A DNA stretch of 7,664 nucleotides from Candidatus Methylomirabilota bacterium. Lineage in GTDB: Bacteria > Methylomirabilota > Methylomirabilia > Methylomirabilales > Methylomirabilaceae. The DNA is taken from assembly GCA_016200385.1 (NCBI GenBank), contig JACQEV010000114.1, positions 1-7,664 on the forward strand, read 5' to 3'. A program made the translations under genes and the position numbers. Positions 1 to 6,768 of the stretch are shown in pieces (position 1 is the first letter of the stretch; each line of letters opens with the position of its first letter). The notes beneath the pieces are model-generated. The model searched no databases and had not been told where the DNA came from. It saw only the letters and a list, made by a program, of their open reading frames with translations.

Positions 1-62
1 GATGGCGCCTAGTAACTGGCGCAGGGATCAAAGCGAATGAGGGGCGAAGGGGGGGGCAAGAT

Positions 63-620
63 TTGCGTAATGACGCCATAGCAAGGCAGGAGCACGGCCT
101 GCCAAGCACGCGTGACCTCTTATTGCAACGCTACTATCTCCATGAGGAGGAGGACGTACATCTCCGGGATTATTGGCCGATCATCCTGAAGCACCGGTGG
201 ACGGTCCTGACCTTTTTCGTGATTATTCTGACCACCGTCACGATCTACACCGTTACCCTGCCCCCGACCTACAAGGCCAGCGCGACCATCCAGGTGGAAC
301 GAGAACTTCCTAAGATCCTTTCGTTCCAGGATTTTCTCTCTGTCGAAACTTCCTTCTTTGATACTGACTACATAACGACCCAGCAGAAGCTGCTCCAGAG
401 CCGGAGCCTCGCCAGCCGAGTCGCTGACATGCTCAGGGCGCGCGGCCAACTCGTCCTTGCTGGCCAAGAGCCCTTCGGTTCCACAAACACGAAAGGTGGC
501 GTCCGTGCCTGGCTCAAAAATCTGTTTCGACGGCAACCTCCGACCGTGCCGCAGGCGGGCAGTTCGAATCCCACTGCCGAGCAGGCAGCGACTGGCTCTC
601 CAAGCAACTTCGGGAGGTGA
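63..620 (+). CDS. Wzz/GumC-type polysaccharide co-polymerase, N-terminal fragment of a frameshifted tyrosine autokinase
   Basis: This 185-residue product carries the first half of a Wzz domain, which sets chain length during Wzy-type EPS export at the inner membrane. Residues 35-45 (LRDYWPIILKH) form the usual cytoplasmic lead-in. Residues about 47-66 form the first membrane helix, and then comes the periplasmic strand YKASATIQVER. The ILSF..FL and QQKLLQSRSLASRVAD segments are typical of GumC-like autokinases. Residues about 140-175 look like the variable linker of this family. The protein then runs out of frame and stops, and the conserved strand-and-helix segment that should follow (the 'SRLV.V.F.S.DP..A..VAN..A..YI..NL' region) is absent in all forward frames. 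The TTG start follows a G-rich stretch (AAGGGGG). No in-frame ATG precedes the membrane helix, and the frame is open to the left edge of the window, so the start is uncertain. It is probably the 5' half of a broken gene completed at 617-2236. Confidence 0.8.
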   Translation: MRNDAIARQEHGLPSTRDLLLQRYYLHEEEDVHLRDYWPIILKHRWTVLTFFVIILTTVTIYTVTLPPTYKASATIQVERELPKILSFQDFLSVETSFFDTDYITTQQKLLQSRSLASRVADMLRARGQLVLAGQEPFGSTNTKGGVRAWLKNLFRRQPPTVPQAGSSNPTAEQAATGSPSNFGR

Positions 621-2236
621 TGCAGAGTCTGGAAGTGTCCGAGGCGAAGCTCCAGGCGTTTGCCAGGGAAAAGGGGATTCTGACCATAGGCGAGAAGAAG
701 GATGCCGTCACGGCGAAGCTGGCCGAGCTGAGCGAGGCGCTGGCGAAGGCCCAAAGCCAGAGGAGTGGCAAGGAGTCCCTGTACCGGCAGGTTCAAGGGC
801 TGGGGTTTGAGTCGATCCCAGTGGGCCTGGAGACTACCCTGATCTCCAGCCTGAAGGCTGAATACTACAAGGCGGAGAATGAGTACCAGCGCCTCAGCGA
901 GACGTACAAGCCCGACTATCCAAAGATGGTCCGCATGCGCGAGGGGATCAATCAATTGAAGAAGCGATTAGACACGGAAATCCGTCGTGTCGTTCATGCG
1001 ATCAAAGAAGAGCATGAGGAGGCGGTCAACAAAGAGAAATTGCTCCAGGCGGCGGTGAATGAGCAGAACCGTCTGGTGGTCAAGCTGAACCCGGACATCG
1101 TCCAGTATGACATCTTAAAGCGCGACGTCGATACCAATCGTCAGATCTATGCGAGTATTCTTGAACGCCATAAACAGACGGGCATCTCGCAGGGGTTGGT
1201 GACCAGCAACGTCAAGGTTGTGGACAGGGCCGAGAGTCCAACGGTACCGTTTAGCCAGAACAAGACCCGTAATGTGCTGGTCGGCATCATCATGGGCCTC
1301 ACAGTTGGGATTGGCTTGGCTTTTTTCTTTGACTACCTGGACAATACGGTGAAGAGTCCGGAGGATCTCGAGCGCAGGCTGAAAATCCCCACCCTGGCGC
1401 TGATCCCGACGTTCGCTGTCCTCGCATCGCGGAAGGGAGAGAATGGGAGTCGGAACGGCAGAAGCGTGTTCGAGCTGGTCAGTCATGAAGACCTCCGCTC
1501 CGTTGTCACGGAGGCATTCAGAAGCCTGAGAACGTCGATCCTCTTCTCCTCTCCAGGATCCCCTCCGAAATCGATCCTCCTCACCAGCGCCAGACCTTCA
1601 GAGGGAAAGACCGGGGTTGCCATCAACACCGCCATCACCCTTTCCCAATTAGGTGGCGCCGTCCTCCTCATCGACGCGGACATGCGCCGGCCGGCCTGTC
1701 ACAAATTCTTGCAGGTCCCGTTGAAGCCAGGTCTTTCGGACTATTTGACCGGGCACGCTGACCTTGACGCGATCATCAAGCGAAACGGTGTGCCGAACCT
1801 TTCCTGTATCCCTGCCGGGACGATCCCGGTCAACCCGGCGGAGCTCCTGGCATCCCCGATTATGAAAGAGACAGTCGATCTCCTCTCCCAACGGTTCGAC
1901 TACGTCATCGTGGACTCTACCCCCGTCCTGGGGGTCGCAGATGCCCTGATCCTGTCCACCTATGTGAAAGGAGTGGTACTGATCGTGCACGGAGAGGTCA
2001 CCCCGCGCGACCTGGTCCAACGGGCCTTCAAGAGCCTCATCGAGCTCAATGCCCCCGTCCTCGGATCGATCGTGAACAATGTTGATGTCAGGCGCAGCAA
2101 GTATGCATACTATGCATACTATAAATACTACCAGTATTATCATATGTACTCCGATCCCTCTCATGGGGATGGGGCCGAAGCCCAGTCACACCACGCCGCA
2201 GATGACCTGCCGGTGCCACGAGAAGGTGGCAGGTGA
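617..2236 (+). CDS. Polysaccharide biosynthesis tyrosine autokinase (BY-kinase), C-terminal portion
   Basis: This 539-residue piece contains the periplasmic coiled coil (about 1-180), a proline-rich lead-in and the second membrane helix (about 219-239), then a cytoplasmic bacterial tyrosine kinase domain. Walker A is SARPSEGKTG (324-333, Lys331), Walker A' is VLLIDADMRRP (349-359), and Walker B is YVIVDSTP with Asp433. The tail holds ten tyrosines between 496 and 511, the usual autophosphorylation cluster. Such kinases cycle between oligomer and monomer to control EPS polymerisation and export. Reading upstream of the GTG in the same frame gives SDWLSKQLREV, which is family sequence. The true protein therefore began further upstream, and GTG617 is only where a new start could occur. 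GTG617 overlaps the TGA of the N-terminal piece (GTGA), and ATG620 follows at once. The kinase domain looks intact, but the first membrane helix is in the other frame. Confidence 0.88.
   Translation: MMQSLEVSEAKLQAFAREKGILTIGEKKDAVTAKLAELSEALAKAQSQRSGKESLYRQVQGLGFESIPVGLETTLISSLKAEYYKAENEYQRLSETYKPDYPKMVRMREGINQLKKRLDTEIRRVVHAIKEEHEEAVNKEKLLQAAVNEQNRLVVKLNPDIVQYDILKRDVDTNRQIYASILERHKQTGISQGLVTSNVKVVDRAESPTVPFSQNKTRNVLVGIIMGLTVGIGLAFFFDYLDNTVKSPEDLERRLKIPTLALIPTFAVLASRKGENGSRNGRSVFELVSHEDLRSVVTEAFRSLRTSILFSSPGSPPKSILLTSARPSEGKTGVAINTAITLSQLGGAVLLIDADMRRPACHKFLQVPLKPGLSDYLTGHADLDAIIKRNGVPNLSCIPAGTIPVNPAELLASPIMKETVDLLSQRFDYVIVDSTPVLGVADALILSTYVKGVVLIVHGEVTPRDLVQRAFKSLIELNAPVLGSIVNNVDVRRSKYAYYAYYKYYQYYHMYSDPSHGDGAEAQSHHAADDLPVPREGGR
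2102..2149 (+). repeat. Tandem 9-bp repeat encoding the kinase tyrosine cluster
   Basis: From 2102 the sequence has a 9-base period: TATGCATAC twice, then TATAAATAC, TACCAGTAT and a degenerate unit. Each full unit encodes Tyr-X-Tyr, giving YAY YAY YKY YQY and then YHM YSD. The stretch is much more AT-rich than the flanking GC-rich coding sequence. In-frame gain or loss of units would change the number of phosphorylatable tyrosines without breaking the gene. The repeat is read directly from the sequence. Variation between strains is inference. Confidence 0.8.
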
Positions 2237-2257
2237 CGATGTCCCATAGGGCGGAAG

Positions 2258-3541
2258 ATGGTTCGCCGCGTGGACGAACGGCCCAAGCAGCTCCTGGTCG
2301 GCAGCCTGATGGCGCTCGCCTTTCTGCTCGCATGCGGAGCTGCCGTGCGGCCTTGGGTGGCCCGATGGGTAGGAGGCGTGGCGCCGCTCGACCGGGGGGC
2401 CCGCCGCGCGCTTTTCGTCGATCCCGGGAACGATCGCTTCCAGGCGGTCCTCGCAACCGTCTATCACTATAGCCTTCTGCTTCGCGACTACCCGACGGCA
2501 TTAACCTACTACCACTCAACGCTTCGCTCGAATCCGCTTGACAGCATCTCTTGGCTGCGCTTGGGCAAGCTGTACCAACAGCTCAAGCGACCCCGCGAGG
2601 CCGACAAGGCCCTCCGCCTGGTCGGCCAGCTCGCCCCAAATGACTCAACCATCATGTGGGAGACCACCCTTGCCTATCTGGAGGAAGGACAGCTCCACGA
2701 GGCCCTTCACACATTGACGCAGTTCATTTCAAGCTCGGCAGATGGCGACGCCAGGGCGAGAGGGTACGACCTGGCGCTGAGCCTCCTCTCCCTTGATGAG
2801 GTGCTCGACAGAGTTCTTCCGGCTGATGTTACGTCCTATACGCAGTATGCGCAGTACCTGCTCGATAGAAACCGGGAGGAGGAGGCCATCCAGGCATGGG
2901 GCCGGATCAACGAGATCGTCTCCCGAATCCCTGTGCGGGTAGATCCGAACCTCCAGCTCCGGATGGTTGACCTGTTCATGGCGAGACGGAAATACGTCCC
3001 CGCGCACGAAGTCTGGATGAACCTCATGAGGGAGATGGAGCCTGACGCTGCCCCCTCAGGGGCGAATCTGGTTTCCAACGGGAGCTTTGAGCGGGGAGAT
3101 ACTCTCGGAAGGGGGTTCGACTGGAAGATAGGAGGCGGGGACGGGGTCGCCTGTGACTTTGATACCTCTATGAGGTACGAGGGTCGGCAGTCCCTCAGAC
3201 TCTCATTCAGCAAGGTTTCCGGCGGCTTCTCAAACGTCTTACAGGTCGTGCTTGTTCGCCCTGACTCCGTGTATACCATCGAGGCATATATCAGGACACA
3301 GGGGCTCGATGGATCGCCTCGAATTCATTTCGAAGTGACCGACCCGCTCAAAGGCCCGCTGGCTCGCACTGAAACGGTCTCCGGAACCGGGGAATGGACG
3401 AAGGTCCGCGCTGCCTTCCGGACCCCGGCGAAAAGTCAAGTGGTCATCCTCAGGCTTCGCAGCGAGCCAACTCCCCGCTCGATCCAGGTCAATTCGGCAA
3501 CGGCATGGATCGACAAGGTCTCCATGACGCAGGCCCACTGA
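2258..3541 (+). CDS. TPR protein with C-terminal carbohydrate-binding-like jelly-roll domain, EPS locus
   Basis: The 427-residue protein has a charged N-terminus (MVRRVDERPK), a hydrophobic segment at about 12-25 and a Cys at 26 (FLLAC-G). This could be either a signal anchor or a lipoprotein signal. Residues about 55-160 form TPR-like helical pairs (for example ALTYYHSTLRSNPLDSISW and LRLGKLYQQLKRPREADKAL), and more helices run to about 260. From Asn270 (NLVSNGSFERG) a jelly-roll domain similar to the CBM4/9 superfamily extends to the end. It has the GFDW motif, an 'EGRQSLRLSF' strand and the closing 'AWIDKVSM'. Proteins of this build are common at the end of EPS clusters in deltaproteobacteria-like lineages. 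A role in scaffolding or binding the nascent polysaccharide in the periplasm is inference. The ATG lies 21 nt after the kinase stop, so co-transcription is likely. The ribosome binding site is weak (GGCGGAAG). Confidence 0.8.
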   Translation: MVRRVDERPKQLLVGSLMALAFLLACGAAVRPWVARWVGGVAPLDRGARRALFVDPGNDRFQAVLATVYHYSLLLRDYPTALTYYHSTLRSNPLDSISWLRLGKLYQQLKRPREADKALRLVGQLAPNDSTIMWETTLAYLEEGQLHEALHTLTQFISSSADGDARARGYDLALSLLSLDEVLDRVLPADVTSYTQYAQYLLDRNREEEAIQAWGRINEIVSRIPVRVDPNLQLRMVDLFMARRKYVPAHEVWMNLMREMEPDAAPSGANLVSNGSFERGDTLGRGFDWKIGGGDGVACDFDTSMRYEGRQSLRLSFSKVSGGFSNVLQVVLVRPDSVYTIEAYIRTQGLDGSPRIHFEVTDPLKGPLARTETVSGTGEWTKVRAAFRTPAKSQVVILRLRSEPTPRSIQVNSATAWIDKVSMTQAH

Positions 3542-3590
3542 GTTGGGCCCCACGGCCACATGCGCGCCGAGGGGGCCCCTCACCCTTCCC

Positions 3591-3597
3591 AAAGGAG
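3591..3597 (+). promoter_or_regulatory. Shine-Dalgarno site for the J-domain gene
   Basis: AAAGGAG lies 11 nt before ATG3609. The spacing is somewhat long, but this is the best ribosome binding site in the 67-nt gap. It favours ATG3609 over the in-frame TTG at 3543, which immediately follows the previous stop and would add a low-complexity N-terminus. ATG3642, with GGAGAG a few bases upstream, is a second possibility. Confidence 0.5.
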
Positions 3598-3608
3598 CGG
3601 GCGTTGAT

Positions 3609-4907
3609 ATGGAGGAGATCCCTGGTGCCCTGGAGAGCTGTATGGCGGATACGCATCTCGACGATCACAGTCTCACTCGCCTGATCGAGAAGCTTGCTCA
3701 CGATGAGCTCGTTTCGGACACTTCTGTCGTTGGCACAGGGAGGAAGGAGCTTCGGGCCCTCCTGGCAGAGATCAGTAAAGGGGACCGGTCGCCGTTCTCG
3801 CCGAGGATGAGGCAGGTGGCTCAACGGCTGGGGGTCTCTCTGCACGAGATCGCCGCTCGGGCCGGTTTCCTGCTCGCCTACCTGGACGGGCCGGGCGAAG
3901 ACGACTATTACAAGATCCTCGGAGTTTCCTCCACAGCGACGCCTCAGGCGATCAGGGATGCATGGATTCACCGCATAAGCATCTATCATCCGGATCGTCA
4001 CCCGGCGAAAGGCGACTGGTTCACACGGCAGACGGCGCGCCTGAACGAGGCGTATCAGACGCTGAAAGACCCCTCACGCCGGAAGGCATACGATGAGCGG
4101 CGGCGAGAGGTTCTCGAGCGGCTGCGACGTGACGCGAGCCTGGTCCGCCCGGCACGCCGGCCGCCCCGAATCTCAACCTTCTACAGCAGTCAGATGCGTC
4201 GGTGGCTGCCGAAAATCATTACGGGGGGTTCCGTGATCGCAGCCGTGCTGATGGTTGCCACGTTCTTCCAGACCCGCCCAGCCCACCGCCCTGACGCAAT
4301 GCTCCTCTCGGCTGCGAACGCTCCGGAACACTCGGAGGCAATGCCCTCAAAGCGCGCGCCCTTCCCCGATGAGCGGCAAGCCGCTGCGTCCATGAGACGC
4401 CAGCCACGGATGGAGAGAACGGAGCATGAGTCCTCGAGCGAAGGACCGGAGCTGACGCTTCGACGGGATGTGCAGAAGATCGGCGCGCCGTCCCAGCAAC
4501 GGGCAGGGGCGGTGCAGCCACCCCCTCCCCTGAATCCTGAGCCGAAAGGCCTCGATCGGCAAGAGATTGACGCCCTGCTGGATGAGTATGTGGACGCCTA
4601 TGAAAAAGGGGATCTAGAACGTCTGATGGCGTCCCTCTCCCCAAAGGTCCGGGAGAAGGGGAGTCCTGACTACCAAGCTCTCCGGACCCTCTACGCGGGA
4701 GGATTTGCTGGACGAGAGCAGATCATCTATCGGTTGAAAAATGTCCAGGTGGAAATTAAAGGGGATACTGCCACAGTCATCGCCGACTACCTGATCTCGG
4801 CGAAGAGCGCCAGTCAGTCCCAGAAGTCCGCCACTATCTCTGGGCGGATCGAATGGAAGATCCAGCGCGAGGGGGACAAACCGAAGATCGTTGCCATCAA
4901 TTACTAG
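3609..4907 (+). CDS. Membrane-anchored J-domain (DnaJ-like) protein with C-terminal NTF2-like domain
   Basis: The 432-residue protein has four parts. An unassigned helical N-terminus covers about 1-95. A J-domain covers about 98-165, starting DDYYKILGVSSTATPQAIRD and carrying the essential HPD motif at 127-129 and the closing 'LNEAYQTLKDPSRRKAYDE'. A basic, Pro/Arg-rich linker leads to one membrane helix at about 203-222. A charged, low-complexity spacer (about 225-312) precedes an NTF2/SnoaL-like domain from about 315 to the end (EIDALLDEYVDAYEKGDLERLM ... IEWKI). By family knowledge, the J-domain would stimulate a DnaK-type ATPase in the cytoplasm. With a single helix, the NTF2-like part would lie in the periplasm. 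There is no zinc-finger or CTD peptide-binding region, so this is a type III J-protein. Its place as the last gene of an EPS operon suggests recruitment of a chaperone to the envelope machinery, but no function is established. Confidence 0.82.
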   Translation: MEEIPGALESCMADTHLDDHSLTRLIEKLAHDELVSDTSVVGTGRKELRALLAEISKGDRSPFSPRMRQVAQRLGVSLHEIAARAGFLLAYLDGPGEDDYYKILGVSSTATPQAIRDAWIHRISIYHPDRHPAKGDWFTRQTARLNEAYQTLKDPSRRKAYDERRREVLERLRRDASLVRPARRPPRISTFYSSQMRRWLPKIITGGSVIAAVLMVATFFQTRPAHRPDAMLLSAANAPEHSEAMPSKRAPFPDERQAAASMRRQPRMERTEHESSSEGPELTLRRDVQKIGAPSQQRAGAVQPPPPLNPEPKGLDRQEIDALLDEYVDAYEKGDLERLMASLSPKVREKGSPDYQALRTLYAGGFAGREQIIYRLKNVQVEIKGDTATVIADYLISAKSASQSQKSATISGRIEWKIQREGDKPKIVAINY

Positions 4908-4973
4908 TCCGTACTAGCCCGGCTTGTTGCACTCTCAGTTGTAAGTCCGCGCGTGTCAGCCTCTCGGTCCTCC

Positions 4974-5005
4974 AAAAAAATAGCCCCATACCGATGGAAT
5001 AGGGC
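4974..5005 (-). terminator. Intrinsic terminator of the minus-strand operon
   Basis: Read on the minus strand, a hairpin starts about 20 nt after the reductase stop: arm GCCCTATTCC, loop ATC, arm GGTATGGGGC. The 10-bp stem has one T:T mismatch and one G:T pair. It is followed directly by TATTTTTTT. This is a textbook Rho-independent terminator placed between convergent genes. On the plus strand no T tract follows the stem, so I see no evidence that it also ends the EPS transcript. Confidence 0.8.
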
Positions 5006-5025
5006 ATCGATCTCGCCCCGTGTGT

Positions 5026-6285
5026 TCACCCGATCTGGGAACCTTCCTCCGACAACCTCACGGCGGGAGCCACATCGGAGCGGTGAAGTCGAGGGGAGAC
5101 AAGACGGCTGCCACGTGCAACCAACGAGCGCCAGAGGAAGCCGCGCACGTTGGCATTGCGCCAGAGGGCAAGGATGACGTCCTTATGCCAGTTGAACGTC
5201 GCGTGGTCACGGATGAGATGGCCCACCTGCTCAGAGGCAACCATGTGAAAGGCCTCGTCGATCTCCGCATCGGAAAGCTGGGACGCAAAGCACCGGAAGA
5301 GCACCCCCGTGCGGATCTCCGACGCGAGAGCCGCCTGCCAAGCAGCCTGGTACCGGCTCAGGAATCGGGCGGAGAAGTCGCCCGCGTTCATCGCCTCCGT
5401 GGCCGTGGCGGCGGCCAGTTCTGCGGTCAATAAGCCGTAGTAGATCCCTCCACCCGTGGTTGGCTTCACAATCCCTGCCGCATCACCGATGACGAGGACG
5501 CGCTCAGCAAAGGTTTTGGGGATAGGCCGAATCGGGACGGGTCGGCGTCGGTAGGCGCACTGCGGATTGGGTAGCGTCCTCGGCGCCACCATGGGAGATT
5601 GCAGAAACCGAGCCAGGTATCGTTCAGCGTCCCTGGAGGAAAGGAGCCCGATCTTGGCCTTTGGCACTCCCCCCCTGGTGAAGGGGACAACCCAGGCAAA
5701 CGATCCGGGTGCCACCTCGTTCCCAAAGTACACCTCCACCTCCGCGAGGCGCGCGAAATCGACTTCGACCTGGGCGCTCCGGACAAAGCGGGCAGGAAGT
5801 CCGAGCCCCAAGCTCTGGTGCAGATGATAGGCGGCTCCGGTCGCCAGGATCACGAGGCGGCCGGCGATCGGTCGGCTCCCATCGTCGGCGATGGAGCTGT
5901 GAGCAACGATGCCCTCTGGGAAGCGGAGAAGCGCCTCGATCCGGTGGCCCAAAAAGAGATCGGCGCCGACCTCGACGGCCTGGTCAGCAAGCCCCCGGTC
6001 GAATGAAGGGCGGTCCACCACCACCGCCTCGTCTTGATCTGACGCGAAAGAGAGGAAGCGCCCATCGGGGGAATGAAACCGGGCATTCCGCAGCGCTGCG
6101 CGGATGGAATCCTGGGGCAGGGTAAACCGTGAGAAACTGCCAGTGGCCAGCACTCCCGTGCAGTGGACTGGCATCCCGATCTCACGATGCTCCTCGAAGA
6201 CGGCCACACTCCGTCCCGCCCTGGCGAGACAATAGGCCGCATAGAGGCCGGCCGGCCCGCCGCCGATTACTAACACGTCATACAT
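5026..6285 (-). CDS. Geranylgeranyl reductase family FAD-dependent oxidoreductase
   Basis: The 419-residue protein starts MYDVLVIGGGPAG, an FAD-binding Rossmann motif (G8-x-G10-x-x-G13), with Glu31 ending the second strand. It then has the family's HCTGVL motif (Cys42). The second FAD signature is VIGDAAGIVKPTTGGGIYYG (about 265-284), which is highly typical of geranylgeranyl/digeranylgeranyl-glycerophospholipid reductases. Family members saturate double bonds of isoprenoid chains such as archaeal lipids, phytyl chains, menaquinone tails or polyprenols. The substrate here cannot be read from sequence. A polyprenyl carrier or quinone is a reasonable guess in a bacterium. I chose the ATG at 6285 because the flavoprotein fold begins there. 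Upstream in-frame codons (to 6426) overlap the nucleotidyltransferase remnant. A GGAGG lies 12 nt upstream. It is probably the last gene of its operon, ending at the terminator at 4974-5005. Confidence 0.88.
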   Translation of the reverse strand: MYDVLVIGGGPAGLYAAYCLARAGRSVAVFEEHREIGMPVHCTGVLATGSFSRFTLPQDSIRAALRNARFHSPDGRFLSFASDQDEAVVVDRPSFDRGLADQAVEVGADLFLGHRIEALLRFPEGIVAHSSIADDGSRPIAGRLVILATGAAYHLHQSLGLGLPARFVRSAQVEVDFARLAEVEVYFGNEVAPGSFAWVVPFTRGGVPKAKIGLLSSRDAERYLARFLQSPMVAPRTLPNPQCAYRRRPVPIRPIPKTFAERVLVIGDAAGIVKPTTGGGIYYGLLTAELAAATATEAMNAGDFSARFLSRYQAAWQAALASEIRTGVLFRCFASQLSDAEIDEAFHMVASEQVGHLIRDHATFNWHKDVILALWRNANVRGFLWRSLVARGSRLVSPRLHRSDVAPAVRLSEEGSQIG

Positions 6286-6659
6286 AGGTACCGATCGCCT
6301 CCATTGGGGATCATTATCATGCCGAGACAGAAACGGACCACATCCCTCAGGCGTTCCCGCACCTTGAGGTGGAAGAAGCAGCTTTCCCACCCTCCCCCCG
6401 CGCTGTCGGCATCCGGGAAAAGCCACTCGCCCACCTGCGCACCAAGTGATGGTACCACTGGGTCGGCGTGCACCCGGTGCACGACCTCTTCCGGAAGAGC
6501 TGCGCCCAGGAAAGCTCTTGCCAGGAAAAGGCCAAGCAAAAGCATTCGCTCGGCTGTATCGGAGTTCATGCGGGTCCGGGCACAGCAGATGAGCAGCTCG
6601 GCTTCAGGACGCAGCAGCGAGGTAAGGGTCCTGGGGCAGGAGAGCAACTTGGCTATCAC
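6270..6659 (-). pseudogene. Remnant of an uncharacterised nucleotidyltransferase (NTP_transf_5-like), internally deleted
   Basis: This 129-residue frame looks like the two ends of a PF14907-type nucleotidyltransferase. Residues 13-39 (LTSLLRPEAELLICCARTR, then MNSDTAERM) resemble the N-terminus. Residues 40-118 (LLLGLFLARAFLGAALPEEV ... FHLKVRERLRDVVRFCLG) resemble the C-terminal helical part. The roughly 200 or more residues expected between them, including the catalytic nucleotidyltransferase core, are absent, and the join is in frame near 6543. The protein also stops early after IPNGGDRYLCMTC, overlapping the reductase start by 16 nt. There the family normally continues as 'D W ... LP ... 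LYYLLRP'. The start is a GTG (6657-6659) with no clear ribosome binding site. Family members often sit next to PqqD-like genes, as here. The family match is from memory of its sequence style. An unrelated small ORF is the alternative. Confidence 0.5.
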
Positions 6660-6768
6660 AATGCCTGAGAATCGTCAACGATTAGGTCTCAGAGTCTCGG
6701 GAAAGAGAGCCCTGCCCACACCACTGAAGGGTCCGATGAGCTGGAGGTGGCCGCTGAGGGTGGAGGAC

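Noticed and set aside
1..40. Possible 3' end of an upstream gene: frame 2 is open from the left edge to a TGA at 38-40
   Set aside because: Only about 13 codons are visible and they match no family I recognise. The position would suit the previous gene of the EPS operon, but it cannot be supported.
3543..3608. TTG start for the J-domain protein right after the previous stop
   Set aside because: The added residues are Pro/Gly-rich and family-unlike, and the AAAGGAG site serves ATG3609 better.
4905..4925. CTAGT-CCGT-ACTAG inverted repeat after the J-domain gene as a terminator
   Set aside because: Five AT-rich base pairs and no T tract. It is too weak to call.
5020..6242. Several long plus-strand and alternative minus-strand open frames across the reductase
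   Set aside because: These are shadows of a GC-rich gene. Their translations are low-complexity Arg/Pro/Ser-rich and show no family motif.
6286..6426. N-terminal extension of the reductase
   Set aside because: The flavoprotein fold starts at MYDVLVIGGG. The extension lies in another frame of the nucleotidyltransferase remnant.
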